Assembly (NCBI GenBank): GCA_964006375.1
Contig: OZ023262.1
Location: 94,838,976-94,902,975 of the forward strand
Origin: Tillus elongatus
Taxonomy: Eukaryota; Arthropoda; Insecta; Coleoptera; Cleridae
Length of the DNA stretch: 64,000 nt
Direction of reading: 5' to 3'
The first letter of the stretch is position 1. Every line of letters begins with the position of its first letter. A program made the position numbers and the translations under genes. Positions 1-14,646 of the stretch are shown piece after piece. The notes beneath the pieces are model-generated. The model was not told where the DNA came from. It made no database searches and saw only the letters and a list, made by a program, of their open reading frames with translations.

Positions 1-2043
1 ACTGGAGAATACGCTGGAGAACAAGGAGGTGGCGCTGGGGGCCTTCCTAGACATAGAGGGGGCCTTTAGCAACACCTCGTTCGGATCGGTTCTGGCAGCT
101 GCCCGGGAGCGTGGAATAGAGGAGACCTGCTGCAGGTGGATCGGTTCCATGCTCAGGGACAGGGCGGTGTTCACCTCACTCGCGGGAGGGACTCTGCTGG
201 CGGGGGTCGCGGCGGGGTGTCCGCAGGGGAGCGTTCTGTCTCCCTTGCTCTGGTGTCTAGTCGTGGACGGCCTGCTGGGGAGGCTCTCGGGAGGGGGGTA
301 TGAGGTACAGGGCTATGCGGACGACATTGTCATCATAGTCCGAGGAAAGGTCACACAGGCAGTGTGGGAGCGTATGCAGACTGCACTGAAAGTGGTGGAA
401 GGGTGGACGGTTGATCAAGGGCTCGGGGTGAGCCCCGAGAAAGCAACCGTCGTGCCGTTTACGAGGAGGAGGAAGTGTGAAAGCCACAGAACTCTCACTC
501 TATACGGTAGGAGCGTTCCAATGGCCAGGGAGGTAAAATATCTTGGGGTCGTATTGGACTCTAAGCTAACCTGGAATGGTCACATTGGAAAAATACTGCG
601 TAAGGCAGTCATGACCTTAGCCGTCACTAGGCGGCTATATGGAAAAACGTGGGGACTAAGACCTAGTATGGCCCACTGGCTGTACACAAGGGTGGTCAGA
701 CCATCGTTAACATATGCGGCACTGGTCTGGTGGCCTAAGGTGACACAATCCAGTGCCAAACAAAAACTAGGCAAGATCCAAAGGATGGCTTGCCTAGGCA
801 TCACAGGGGCCATGTCTTCAACCCCAACAGCCGCCATGGAGGTGTTGCTGGATCTACCCCCCCTACACTTCGTTATTATGGGAGAGGCCAGGCTAGGACT
901 ATACAGACTAGCCTGCAATGGTAGACTGAAGATCAACCCAGGCTTCAGGGGCCACTGCAAAATTCAGGAGATCGTGAAGGAACCCATGCTTGAAATGAGG
1001 TCAGACTTCGCGAGCCCGCGAATGTGCAGGGAAAGCAACTTCACAGTGGAAATCCCTGATCGCGGGGCATGGCGGGAGGAGACACCGGGCATACCACGGG
1101 ACGCGCTCGTCTGGTTCACGGACGGATCTGGCGGGGAGCGTGGGACGGGGGCAGGTGTTTACTCGGAAGGACCGAGGGTAAGTCACAGTATTTCCCTCGG
1201 AGCCCATGCAACGGTGTTTCAGGCCGAGATGTACGCCATCCTGCACTGTGTGCGGGAGAACAAGAGGAGGGGCTACACCAACAAGCGGATCCTCATAGCC
1301 ACAGACAGCCAGGCAGCCCTTAAGGCACTAAGTAGCCCACGGGTAAATTCCTGGCTGGTGAGTGAGTGCCGAGACGAGACGAGCGACCTGGCTGGGCAGA
1401 ATGAGGTGACCCTCATCTGGGTGCCGGGTCACTCGGGGGTCAAAGGCAATGAAGAAGCTGACAGTCTCGCAAAGAGGGGGTCAGCAGAACCATTTATGGG
1501 ACCAGAACCGGCTCTGGGCGTGTCAAAGAGCACTGCCAGGGGAGCCATTAAGTCCTGGGTCAGAAACCAACACAAGGTGTACTGGGCGGACTGTCCAGGG
1601 CTCAGACATGGGAAGTCAATAATTGACGGACCCAGTTCAAAGAGAGCTGTGGAGCTGCTAAACCTTAGCAGAGGACAGCTCAGAAACACAACAGGTCTCT
1701 TGACGGGACACATGGCCGTCAAGAAACACCTACATAAAATGGGGCGGTTCGAAGGGGACCTCGCATGCAGACTCTGCGGCGAGGGGGAGGAATCAGCCCA
1801 GCACATCTTGTGCGAGTGTATAGCTCTGGACCGGAAAAGACAACTGATCTACGGTCACTCTAGACCGGAGACAGAGCAATATAAAACTTCACCCTACCAA
1901 TCGCTGTGCAGACTAGTTCAAGGCACAGTGATTTTGGAATGGGTGGAGTAAGACTAGGGGTATGCACAATCAACCAAGGGTTGCGGTGCTATCGGGGCGG
2001 CAAGGCCGCGGACGAGCCCTGAGGGAACAAAAAAAAAAAAAAA
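1..2043 (+). mobile_element. R1/I-like LINE, 3' half with poly(A) tail
   Basis: The coding part is followed by a short GC-rich 3' UTR (1952-2028) and a run of 15 A at 2029-2043, after which base composition drops abruptly to AT-rich sequence. That poly(A) marks the 3' end of the insertion. The 5' end is cut by the window edge. Confidence 0.8.
2..1951 (+). CDS. Non-LTR retrotransposon polyprotein, RT plus RNase H, 5' end outside window
   Basis: Reverse transcriptase with RNase H, which would copy the element's RNA into DNA at a nicked target. The frame is open from base 2, so the real start lies upstream. Visible RT motifs are motif A (FLDIEGAF), motif B (CPQGSVLSPLLW) and motif C (YADD near base 320). 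An RNase H domain follows, with WFTDGS, FQAEMYAI, ATDSQAAL and a GHSGVKGNEEAD block, giving the D-E-D-H/D set. A cysteine-histidine knuckle (CRLC...HILCEC) ends the protein. Order RT, RNase H, CCHC fits R1/I-group LINEs of insects. There is no stop or frameshift over about 650 codons, and GC content is far above the flanks. A related but broken copy lies at 52215-53755. The exact clade is not certain. Confidence 0.85.
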   Translation: MENTLENKEVALGAFLDIEGAFSNTSFGSVLAAARERGIEETCCRWIGSMLRDRAVFTSLAGGTLLAGVAAGCPQGSVLSPLLWCLVVDGLLGRLSGGGYEVQGYADDIVIIVRGKVTQAVWERMQTALKVVEGWTVDQGLGVSPEKATVVPFTRRRKCESHRTLTLYGRSVPMAREVKYLGVVLDSKLTWNGHIGKILRKAVMTLAVTRRLYGKTWGLRPSMAHWLYTRVVRPSLTYAALVWWPKVTQSSAKQKLGKIQRMACLGITGAMSSTPTAAMEVLLDLPPLHFVIMGEARLGLYRLACNGRLKINPGFRGHCKIQEIVKEPMLEMRSDFASPRMCRESNFTVEIPDRGAWREETPGIPRDALVWFTDGSGGERGTGAGVYSEGPRVSHSISLGAHATVFQAEMYAILHCVRENKRRGYTNKRILIATDSQAALKALSSPRVNSWLVSECRDETSDLAGQNEVTLIWVPGHSGVKGNEEADSLAKRGSAEPFMGPEPALGVSKSTARGAIKSWVRNQHKVYWADCPGLRHGKSIIDGPSSKRAVELLNLSRGQLRNTTGLLTGHMAVKKHLHKMGRFEGDLACRLCGEGEESAQHILCECIALDRKRQLIYGHSRPETEQYKTSPYQSLCRLVQGTVILEWVE

Positions 2044-3200
<1,157 letters not shown>

Positions 3201-4795
3201 TCTGTTTGAAATTATCCAGTTATAAATTAAATAAGTTGCTCTAGTTGCACACTTAGGACAGAACACTCTGTATAATTTATTGAAAACGTTAACTTCGCTT
3301 TAGTTAGAACCAAGTTTCCTCAGTCTTCTCATCAAGGCAAAATCGACGGTCTTGATCAATAGCGCAGGTAAATATGATAAAACACAATAGTGACAATTTG
3401 AAAATTTTCGAAAAAATCGAATCAACTTGAAAAAGCCGCATTTTCGGCACGTGAAGCTTTAATAAGATTTGATCCAGAACTCGATGCATAAGCTGAAAAT
3501 TTAATAACATATAGGATATTTTGTTTAAACTAACAAAGTATATGATGCCTCCGGTTAAGCGGCAAGCGCCCTAAGCTTGAATACAATTCCACATAAACGT
3601 TTATGGCCAAACCCAAGTTTTCTCCTTTGATTTCGGAGTAGTTAGCCATAAACTGCTAATGAACATGACTCGTTAAACACCCTGTATAGCAAGTTCACAA
3701 TATCGATAATACAACTTTGTAAATAGGTCAGACCGCACTGGAACGTCAAAAATATTGTTTCTTTATCTTTCAATGTAAATATTTAGCCGTATATGTGTAC
3801 ACACTTACAACTGAAAATTATTCATGTCATACAGAGATAATGGCTTTTCATTTATCCTACGTTGTTGGCCAACACATGAAAGATATTATCGCTCAAAGCT
3901 TAGCTCCTATCAAGCACTATTCAATCAATGTCGAAGCATTTGTCCAGAGCCCGGTTTATCCCAGCGGGTAGCAATGTGGGAAGAGAAAGGGGCTGGTCCG
4001 ACATTGTGTATTCAATGTGCTGCCTGCATTAGACCATTCCAGTTCACAACCTTTGCCTTAATCTAGTTTCCCTCTTTATTAGGCTTATAAAAGCTTTGTA
4101 TGGAAGCGATGGTAACTTTTTCTCGATGGTCATATATGAGTATCAGGTACTTTACTTATTGCCCCCACTTAACAGTTATAGTTATTATAACGACTTACCG
4201 TGATTAAAATCTCCCAAAACTGATATTCCGTTCGACTCGAGGTTCCTTACGTGCCTTCCTGCAACAATATAAAATTGAATTAGTAGGACATCTGCAGAGA
4301 GCGAGCCGTAGTTACTACATGTCGTTACTAAGGATGCGGCAGCGCTCCGAGGAATACAAGATACGATAAGGATGTGCATGTTAAGCCGAAAGGAATGTTT
4401 CACCAATTTGTAATCTCGGTCTCTTACACAATATAAAGCTAAAAAGAGCACTGAAACATGATGGTAAACTTAAATAAAAGGTACAGGTTGCATTCGACAT
4501 TGCAGAATGCTGAAAACGCTTCTTGAGCGATGTTATCACAACAAATCAAGTTCCTTTTTACGTATCTTTTACCCTCTGAATGTGTTTTCGTATAATACAT
4601 AGTTTTTAACAATGACAACGATTTGACATGGAGTAAGATAGATTAAAACTCATAAAATGGGGTAAATTTAAGTCTTTAACGACAAAACAGGTTCAATGTG
4701 ACATTTGAAAAAGCAATAAAGGCTAACTTAACCCTAGGACATTTAACCAATAAAATATCGACATTTACATAATACAGGCTTCTGAGGCCGGGTAT
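3201..4795. other. AT-rich stretch without gene
   Basis: Contains an ACACTCTGTATAA motif near 3264 and ACACCCTGTATAG near 3677, both resembling mariner-type termini. A frame of 80 codons at 3824-4066 has no recognisable domain. No supported gene. Confidence 0.4.
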
Positions 4796-4999
4796 TTAAT
4801 AATAATAATAACAATAGCCTTTATTATCCAACGAGATGAACCAAATTACTGGATAAAAATACACTTAACTGAACATAAGAAAAAAACATTTAAACGGCAA
4901 AACCTAAATACAACTTATTAAACTAATTAGATATAATACTAGACCATTTACAAATACATACACACCTAAAAAAACACACACACAAATATGTACAAAAAA

Positions 5000-5084
<85 letters not shown>

Positions 5085-5573
5085 ACTTGGTACTTAGGTA
5101 TATAAAATAATATACTTGTACAAACGTAGGCATACTCACATACACAAACATTTAGACATATATAAGTTTATAATTTGAATTACCCAGCTAATTATGATTG
5201 TCTAAAGTTTAAAGTTCATTTGGAAATTGATGACTGCTTCTGTACGAGAAAATAGCAAAATAGCCACTATATTATTGCTATTTTACTCTCGACACATGGC
5301 GTTTATTGGTGAATTAAAATAATGTAATGTGTTTGAATCACTGTGGCTGAAAGTTACGTTTTGTCTGGTATTAATTCTAGGCACCTGGAAGTTAATTAGG
5401 CTCAGTATGTTCTTGTCATCTATAAAACGGTGTCTTCTCTGCACCCGCTTAATATTATTGCTATGGCATTCGTAAAAAGGTGACCACACAACACATGCAT
5501 ATTCCAGCCTACTTCGTACATATGCACAATATAAATCCGTTGGTGCGGCAGCTGCTGGACTTGGCACCGCCAA
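4796..5573 (-). mobile_element. Jockey-like LINE, 3' end with C-terminal RT remnant
   Basis: On the minus strand a C-terminal RT fragment (5573 down to about 5283; short blocks LEYACVVW and SNNIKRVQRR) is followed by a 3' UTR with a (TA)n insert and then a GGATAATAAAGG...(TTATTA) type tail at about 4796-4830. The same C-terminal region occurs again at 7020-7350. No complete catalytic RT remains here. The tail is inferred from its simple-repeat character. Confidence 0.6.
5003..5080. repeat. (TA)n microsatellite, 78 bp
   Basis: Perfect TA array lying inside the presumed 3' UTR of the minus-strand LINE remnant. Flanks do not match modules L or R. Confidence 0.97.
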
Positions 5574-5579
5574 CCAGTC

Positions 5580-7018
5580 TGGCAGCGTGTGACTCCTTAG
5601 ACGCCACTATTAAAATACTGCCGCAACAGTCTGCCCACATCACCCATAGTCGCGCGTGCAACAGTAGATGAAATAACTGCTCAATTTGATCCAGTCCCAT
5701 CAAATAACTCACTAGAGGACAGTTATGACCGTTACATAATGCCTAATGTCCGTCAACCTACCGAAATACTGCCTAAAATACCGAAGCCAGCATGAAATAC
5801 AAAACTCACTAAACTGCTGAAGCAAGTCAATCATGTTCTGCTTCGTGAGGAGCACACGTACTAGCATCTACCACAAGCCGTGCGTTGTGGAGCGTATGCG
5901 GTTTGAGAAGCCATGGGATTTGGAATCAATGAGCGGAGAAAGCTACACCGACTTGAAGGCACCGCACCTACACTCCACTGAATGAAGCGCATTGAGAGCC
6001 GTATCAACATCATCCGTAAAGATATTTCCCACATTCAGAAGTGGTTTAAAGAAAAGGACGCAGTCGGCAAAATAGTAGACCACAACGTCCAAAACATTAT
6101 CCGACGGATAGGCGCCACCCGAATTAAAGATCCAGGGCCTCGGCTGCGAGAGCACGAGGAATACCTCAGGGGACGCATTGCGGCTCTCGGAGCTCGTATA
6201 AGACGATACCGTAAAGCAGCCGAACGCAGGAAGCAGAAATACTTATTCGCAGTCAATCTGCGAGCCATGTACCAAAAACTAGAGCAAGGCGACCCACACG
6301 ATACAACACAACAGTCACCAAACATAGAATCCATCAAGCAATATTGGTCATCATTCTGGTCGGTTCCTGTGAGTCACGGCGGGGCCGCGAGCTGGCTCGA
6401 GTGGTTGCAAAGTGAATGTGATGAGTTGCCGCCTATGGCGAGGTTTAACATCGACCTTTCCGATGTTCAGTCAACCACCAGCAAAACGAAACATTGGCGT
6501 TCTCCTGGACCGGTCGGCATTTGCAACTTTTGGTGGAAGTACCTTCCGGCAAGGCACATGCCTCACACACGCTCTTGCGGCATTTCAGACGCTTCATCGG
6601 CACTTAGAAATCCATACCACCATCCTTGACAGGGGGTCTCACCTACTTGCTGTACAAATCCGGGAATCGGCCCGACCCAAAAAATTACCGCCCAATCACT
6701 TGCCTCCCTATGGCATACAAAGTATTCACTTCTATTCTGGCCGTAGAGATTAACGTTCACATCATTCAGAATCAGATACTCACAAGAAAACAAAATGGAT
6801 GCCGAATGGACGCACAGGCATGCAAGGAGATTCTGGTTACTGACAAAATTATCACATCTCAAGTAAAAAAAAAATAAGCGTAATATTTCCATCGGTTGGA
6901 TCGATTACCGCAAGGCATTTGATTCTGTTCCGCACACTTGGCTACTCGAGGTGCTGCAACTATACAGGGTCGACGTATCTCCCATAGGAGCCATGGAAGC
7001 ATGCACGCAAAATGGCTG
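5580..7018 (+). pseudogene. Decayed non-LTR RT, unassigned LINE, 3' part missing
   Basis: Remnants of one LINE polyprotein spread over several frames. The best stretch, 5982-6629, is rich in K and R and resembles the basic linker before a LINE reverse transcriptase. 6626-6877 carries an NYRPITCLPMAYK block and an NGC block, and about 6896-7015 carries WIDYRKAFDSVPH, the RT motif A region. The frame then stops and sequence switches abruptly to the minus-strand Jockey-like LINE, so motif C (xADD) and everything after it is missing. The NYRPIT...FDSVPH style suggests an R4- or REL-type LINE, but this cannot be confirmed. Several frameshifts and stops make it non-functional. Confidence 0.65.
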
Positions 7019-9245
7019 ACTATATCTGAAAGTTACGTTTCATCTGGTGTTAATTCTAGGCACCTGGAAGTTAATCAGGCTCAGTATGTTCTTGTCATCT
7101 ATAAAACCATAACAATTTTAAATAAGTGACATACTTGCAATTGTTTTCTCTGATATTCTAAGGACTTTATATCAGTGCAAAGCAACAGCTCCTTATAATC
7201 TGAATGCTTTGATGGGTAGAACGCGTGAATCAAGTAAAACAATGATTTAATGCATTTTCTATGCACCAGCTCAATATTATTGCTATGGCATTCGTAAAAA
7301 TTTCCCCACACCAGGCATGCATATTCCAACGTACTTCGTACATATGCAGATTATAAAGCCCTTGATGCGTCAACGCTCCCAAGTTCTAGACCGTATCGAA
7401 AAATATATCCCGTCATCTCAAGTAAGCTATTAACAATACCCTTTATGCAAGACTTAAAAGTTAATTGCGTATCAAATAGTACACCCAAGCCTCTAATCTT
7501 GTTACAACGCTCTAGTGCTCTACTACCGATTTTATAATTGAACATAAGTGCCAATTTTTTTCCACTGTATGTTACAACTTTACATTTGTCATTGTTGAGA
7601 TTAAGTTTGTTTATCTCACACAATTCTGCTATCTTATTTAAATCTTTCTAAAGTTCTTCGAAATCTTTTTGTGATTTGTTTTTTTTTTCTTTAACGTCGG
7701 CCTATTTCCGCGACTATGGCCAATCACCTTAGCCAGGGAGCAGTTTCACCTCACTATCCTGGAAATTTTGCCGAACCCCTACCTTTCTATAAGGAGGGTA
7801 GGGATCTTTAACGCGCCCAACATCGCATGGACACGGGACCGACGGCTTTACGCCCCCTCCGAAGGGCGGCACGTGCAGACATTCAACTTGCTCAAATACA
7901 ATGCCAGAACCTCGGTTGATCTTAATGTTACAGTTTGTACTGAAAAAGTGAAAGGAGTATCCTGGGATCGAACCCAGTACTCTTCGCTTCAGAGGCACAC
8001 GGTCTTACCCCTGAACCACCGAGGTTATGTTTTGTGATTGAATCACAATCATCAATATTTTAAGAACATCAACACATGACAAAATGTTCGAATCAATACC
8101 TTCCACAATATCATTGACAAATAAAACAAAGAGAGCTGGTCCAAGAACACTGGCTTGAGTAACATCACTTGTCGCACTGTTCACTTAAGATTTAAAACAC
8201 ATGTGAGACACATATTGTGTTCTGTCCGTAAATCGTCCCGAAATAGTTTTACTAACTTATCATCCACACCTTTGTATTTTAGTTCCCTTAAAATAATGTA
8301 TGGCCACGTGTCTTCTATTATCGAGTGCTGTTGATACTGCCTCCACAAAGTTATAGAGATTTGTTGATGTCAAGTGACCACTTACAAAGCCACGCTGATG
8401 ACTGGATATCTTTGGTGATACATAATGGCCAAGGTGAGGGGCTACAATTAATGGAAATAATTTCATAAAGTTAGAACCAATCGAAATTTGCCTATAATGT
8501 TCTGTTTTATTACCAGTTTTGTAGACAGAACGGGGTTTCGATTGTTTCCAACATGTGGGGATTTCACTGTTTTTCAGCACTAAGTTAAATAAATAACTTA
8601 ATGGTTTGACAACGCATGTTATGAAATCTTTGATAATAAAAGAGGGGGTGTTATCTGGGCCTATCGTTAACGTTGGTTGAAGTTTTTTACCAGCTTGGAT
8701 AATATCTTCTTCCGATACAGAATTAAGAACAAACATTATGTGACATTGAATGTTTAACCCAACTACATCAGGTCACCGGATCACTAAACACTTGATTAAA
8801 ACAATCTGAAAACATATTATCAATGTCCTTTGGACTGTCATACCACTCGTCATTATAATGCATTATTCCTGGAATTCTAGTTGTATTTTTCTCTGACCTA
8901 ACAAAATTCCAAATTATTCGGAAGGGATCTGATACCACGTTATTATCACATTGTTCCGTACATTTTGATTACGCCAAATTTATGTTTGCTTTCACGTGTC
9001 TTCTCCTGGCTTTGAAACTGTTTTTAAAATAATCTTCTCTAGTTCGCTTAAATTGTCTAAAGTAATAATTTTTTAGTTTAAAATATTACAATTTCTTTAC
9101 TGAACCGAACAGGGTAAGACGAGTGTTTGTTGTAAAATTAGTCTGTTTTTTTTGGTACATGCTCGTTAAAAATATTGTTATAATTATTTTTATAAAACTT
9201 ACTTACTGAGGTAGAAACATTTTTCGCTGTATATACTTCTGAACA
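7019..9245 (-). pseudogene. Decayed Jockey-like LINE reverse transcriptase, split by SINE
   Basis: Reading the minus strand from 9245: a linker with blocks like FSKEIV and RQFKRTREDYFKN (about 9150-9000), an IIWNF...TRIPG block (about 8940-8870), RT fingers (8736-8260; IGPDNTPSFIIKDF, then a SSHQRGFVSGHLTSTN block), a degraded motif B/C zone (8240-8040), the RT tail (7623-7351; LNLNNDKCKVVTYSG) and C-terminus (7329-7099; MEYACLVW). The catalytic DD is no longer readable and frames shift several times. A SINE is inserted at 7677-8029. The C-terminal part duplicates the remnant at 5283-5573. The 3' UTR and tail are lost at a junction near 7019. Confidence 0.75.
7677..8029 (-). mobile_element. 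tRNA-derived SINE with target-site duplication
   Basis: On the minus strand the element begins near 8027 with a tRNA-like head. It has an A box (TGGTTCAGGGG) and a perfect B box (GGTTCGATCCC, plus-strand 7962-7974), so it would be transcribed by RNA polymerase III. The tail ends in an A-rich run at 7681-7692. Both sides carry the 10-bp direct repeat TTTTGTGATT (7667-7676 and 8030-8039), and the host sequence is the Jockey-like RT. A second copy lies at 14647-14990, and a 3' fragment at 15605-15627. Confidence 0.85.
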
Positions 9246-9251
9246 ATCTGC

Positions 9252-9253
<2 letters not shown>

Positions 9254-9285
<32 letters not shown>
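9254..9285. repeat. Short (TA)n tract
   Basis: 32 bp of TA at the upstream limit of the minus-strand LINE remnant. Confidence 0.95.
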
Positions 9286-9288
<3 letters not shown>

Positions 9289-9392
9289 GTAGGTCCGAAT
9301 TTTATCATTATTTAAAATTTATTAGTATTTTAAAAAAAACTGTCCTCACTACCACTAATGCCAAATTCTATAAGCAAGCATGGATGGTGGAG

Positions 9393-10932
<1,540 letters not shown>

Positions 10933-11861
10933 GGTTCAAAATTTGGGGCAACTCGAAGTTTGCCAAGGCCTGTAATGTCGAATGAAGGAAATATAATGAA
11001 CGTTTTAGCCTATTTCCACGCATATCCACAAACTTCCATCTAAAGTGCAGCATATGATTTAGGCATAACTTATTATGCGGTGCAAAAGATTCTAGCCAAT
11101 CATAACATGCATCCTTTTAAATTTATAACACTTCAACAGCTGAAACCAGATGATTACCAACGTCGCATTCAACATTGTGAGACACTCCTAATACGCATTG
11201 AAGAGGATCCTAACTTTTTGAGAAAAATAATATGGACAGACAAAGCCAAGTTTTCGAGAGAAGGCATTATCAATAGAAGGAATCTACATTTTTGGGCCGA
11301 TCAAAATCCACGCATGGTCAAGCAGAGTGGCTTTCAAGAAAAATTTAGTTTTAATGTTTTTTGCCTCTTAAAAGACAACCAAATAAGAATCTTCATTTAC
11401 AATGAGCCATTAAATAGCAATCAATATCTCCACATTTTAAGGACAGTGGTATCAAAGTTTTTGGAAAATTTAACATCAGAAGATTTCCGTACTTCTTGGT
11501 TCCAGTTGGACGGAGCAGCCGCACATTGCACGTAAGAGGTAACACGTGAGGTGTTTCAGATATTTGATGAGCACTGGTTTAGGCGTTTGGGCCCATCGGA
11601 TTTGCCTGCAAGGTCCCCCGACCTTACACTCCTCGATTTCTACCTTTGAGGTACTTTAAAACAAAAGGTATATCAGACAACGGTGAACACTAAAGAAGAG
11701 CTACGTCAACGTGTGACCAATTGCATCGACCAACTAGATGCTAATGAAATACATAAAGCGACAACTGATGGTGTACATCGCCGGATTTTGAAGTGCTTAG
11801 AAGTCAATGGGGGATATTTTGAGAATTTGTTGTAAAATGTTTAGAATCTAATAATAAATAA

Positions 11862-12792
11862 TAATTGAAAAAATTCTCTTGTATTCGCATAACCTATCTT
11901 TCGCTCATTGGTTGCAATTCATGATACATTTCATTGAATTTCTTACATGTTCTTGCTACAATTTTGTCACATTGTCCATGAAGAGTAAATAGTGTAATCA
12001 AAACTTTATTTAAGTAATTATTTCGCTCCATCTTAACTTGTTTTCAAATAAATATTAAGTGAAAAATCGTAAATGAATCTTAAAACTTCGGCGTCTGTCA
12101 AACACGGTAAACAATTAAGCAATTGTTAAATTAGATGGCGTTGCATGACCAACTAATACAAATTAGGTAAAGATAATGTGTTTTTCATTAATTATTGCGA
12201 TTATTTCCAAAACTCGACGAGCTAGGCATACCACGATGCTACATCAATTTGGAGGAAATTTAATTGCCTTTCAGAATTTTAAATAATATATAGGCTGTCC
12301 TATTTGAAAAAATAAGTTTTTGGCCTTTTTTGTAGGTCACGTTAAAATCATCAATTTTAAACTGCCCTGTATAACATAAAATGAATTTATTCAGGTAGCT
12401 ATTAAATACCAGGGTTTCCAAACTGTGGGCAAAATTTCAGTCTTCTATGGATTCAAATAGCAGCTAAATTAAAATTTTTAGGGGGACCATTTTTCTGAGA
12501 AAAAAATAATTGAATAAGTATTATCTCGAAAACCGATCTAGATAGGTATAGAAAACTATTAATAAAAAATTATCACAAAGAAATTTCTATTCTAAAAACG
12601 AAATAATATACAGGGTGGCTCATTAAAAATAAGAAAGTTGTTAGTACTTTTTAGTAGAAGCGGCAACACCGCCAAAATAAAAATATTTTAGAAAGACAGG
12701 TCGTGCCTATTTATGGCAGTATCCAAATTTTCAGATTAATCCTATGTCCCGTTTTCCATAAACGTCTAACCTACCATCGACCATCAATGACC

Positions 12793-12795
<3 letters not shown>
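11862..12795 (-). repeat. Right terminal inverted repeat arm
   Basis: Reverse complement of 10000-10932 with scattered substitutions and small indels. The inner boundary is judged from loss of similarity near CAATTAT. Confidence 0.85.

Positions 12796-12849
<54 letters not shown>
12796..12849. repeat. (TA)n microsatellite, 54 bp
   Basis: Directly follows the right end of the long-TIR element. With 9831-9999 it makes one array split by the insertion. Confidence 0.97.
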
Positions 12850-12852
<3 letters not shown>

Positions 12853-12990
12853 GAAATTGACCCTGGATATGAGTTCAGGGGACTAGTTCGCGCTCATTTG
12901 ATGAAAGTTTTTCTAAATTCAAAAGTCGGGATTTTCTGGTTAGTGATTTTTTTAAAGAAAATTCCCTAAAACAGGCACTTGGAAAGCCAC
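12850..12990 (+). repeat. Composite repeat, module R
   Basis: TGACCCTGGATATGAGTTC block, then CTAGTTCGCGCTCATTTGA, a TTCAAAAGTCGGGAT block and a T-rich end, the standard order after the TA core. Confidence 0.8.
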
Positions 12991-13499
12991 GGAAAAGTCT
13001 ACGACTGTATTGAATATGGAACGGTTTCACTAAGTTAGATATACTATTCAAACTGAATTAAGTCCCAAAACTTTCATCTCCTCTTTATCAAATTATTTTT
13101 TATACAAAAACTCGCTAAAAAATTCATCGGAATAACAACAATCAGGTTAGATAACTGTAAAGTGAAATAAAAAAAATTGATAAAAAGCGAAGTCACTAAC
13201 CAGGATTAGAACGCGTCATCTGGAAGTCGATTTTTACGATGTGCAGCGACCACTATACACCTACTGAGCTACGCACTATATGCATTTACCAGCAGGAATA
13301 TCGTATTGTTCAAGGTTTTACAATTTACATAAAACCGTTTTGATTTACAATGGATTTTTTGCTTATATTTTAACGAAATCTAAAAAAATAACGACTTAGA
13401 CACATATCTAGGAGCCTGTTAGTCATTTATTGTAGTATTTTAGACACACATTCTGATCAATCAATTTTTACATTTTTAACTTTCTTGAATCAGATTTAA
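12991..13499. other. No gene; tRNA-like SINE head inside
   Basis: AT-rich sequence with no coding signal. The only recognisable item is the Pol III-type head at 13198-13280. Confidence 0.4.
13198..13280 (-). mobile_element. tRNA-derived SINE head fragment
   Basis: The minus strand reads an A-box-like TAGCTCAGTAGG and a B-box-like GGTTCTAATCCTGG (imperfect), about 50 nt apart. No pairing acceptor stem was found, so this is a SINE head or tRNA relic and not a tRNA gene. Confidence 0.5.
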
Positions 13500-13784
13500 T
13501 TAATTAAAAATTAATTTACCCCTAACTTTTTTGTCTTTTGAGATAGAGATCTGAATTTTGGTACATAGGATACTCTTTATGACGAAAACCAGCGTTCCCA
13601 CCACTTTGTCATTTCCGGAGATATAACTTTTTTTCGAAAGAGAACACAAAATTTTCCTTGAAAACCTGGGCCGATTTTCCTGACTAACAAACTTATCCAA
13701 GCCAATTTCAAGAGGACGGTATCTACCAAATTTGATCAAAATCGGACTATTATGTTTTGAGTTATCGGTGTGATACACGCACAC

Positions 13785-13870
<86 letters not shown>

Positions 13871-13985
13871 ATATAAAAACTTAAACTGACCCTGGAAATG
13901 GGTTCTAAGGGGCCTAGTTTGCGGTCATTTGAAGAAATTTTTTCAAAATTAAAAAACCGGGATCTCCTCATTAGTGATTTACATA
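13500..13985 (+). repeat. Composite repeat: module L, (TA)n, module R
   Basis: Module L (13500-13786) ends with the signature TTTTGAGTTATCGGTGTGAT and ACAC. The TA core is 13787-13867. Module R (13868-13985) follows with CTGACCCTGGAAATGGGTTC and CATTTGAAGAAA. This is a clear example of the TA array lying inside the repeat. Confidence 0.85.
13787..13867. repeat. (TA)n microsatellite, 81 bp
   Basis: Core of the composite repeat copy at 13500-13985. Confidence 0.98.
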
Positions 13986-14646
13986 CGTTGCTATTTACGA
14001 ATACCCTGTATGGGCAACCATTACTACATCACAGTATAAGAATAATTCTGTGGCTACATTTTCTTCCTTATTGCCATAATTATTTTTCACGGGCGTAAAT
14101 CAGGCAATAAGGCAATTTCCGAGTTAAGCAAACCCCTTATAAGTTCCCCAGTGTTCACTTTGTGGTGACTTTGCAAGACGTTTTACCTAGCCTCATTAAT
14201 TTATGGGAATGGTAAAGTGAATCCAGCATCTTGGTAGCAGTTTTATCTCTTTATTACCCCATAACTTTGGTTGGTAATTTAGCCCGCAGTATTTGAGGAA
14301 AGTGAATAAGATACGAACTCAGTATGCATTCCAATCGATATAACAATCGGGTCAGTTTTTCGCTAAATCATTTTCTATGAAATGTAAGTTCAAGTCTGCA
14401 TTCTTTAAAGTGATTTGGAGTGAATCCAGTATTTGAGCCTTCTCAGACATAAACCAAAAGTTAATATGTAATATGCTGATGCAAGTCTTAAGTTGTGCTT
14501 GTTGGCAAGCGGTATGTCGCTTGTTTTTTCGTGGCTAGACTAAAGCAAAATAGCAGACGACTTAAATGAGTTTGGCTGCAAAAGCAAATCTTAATTTATA
14601 CAAATAGGAACAGTACTGCTATGCACACTGCTATATATACTCAGGA
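13986..14646. other. No gene seen
   Basis: AT-rich; one TACCCTGTATGGG motif near 14003. No domain-bearing frame. Confidence 0.4.

Noticed and set aside
3824..4066. 80-codon frame
   Set aside because: No recognised domain, no repeat or gene context, similar-length frames occur by chance.
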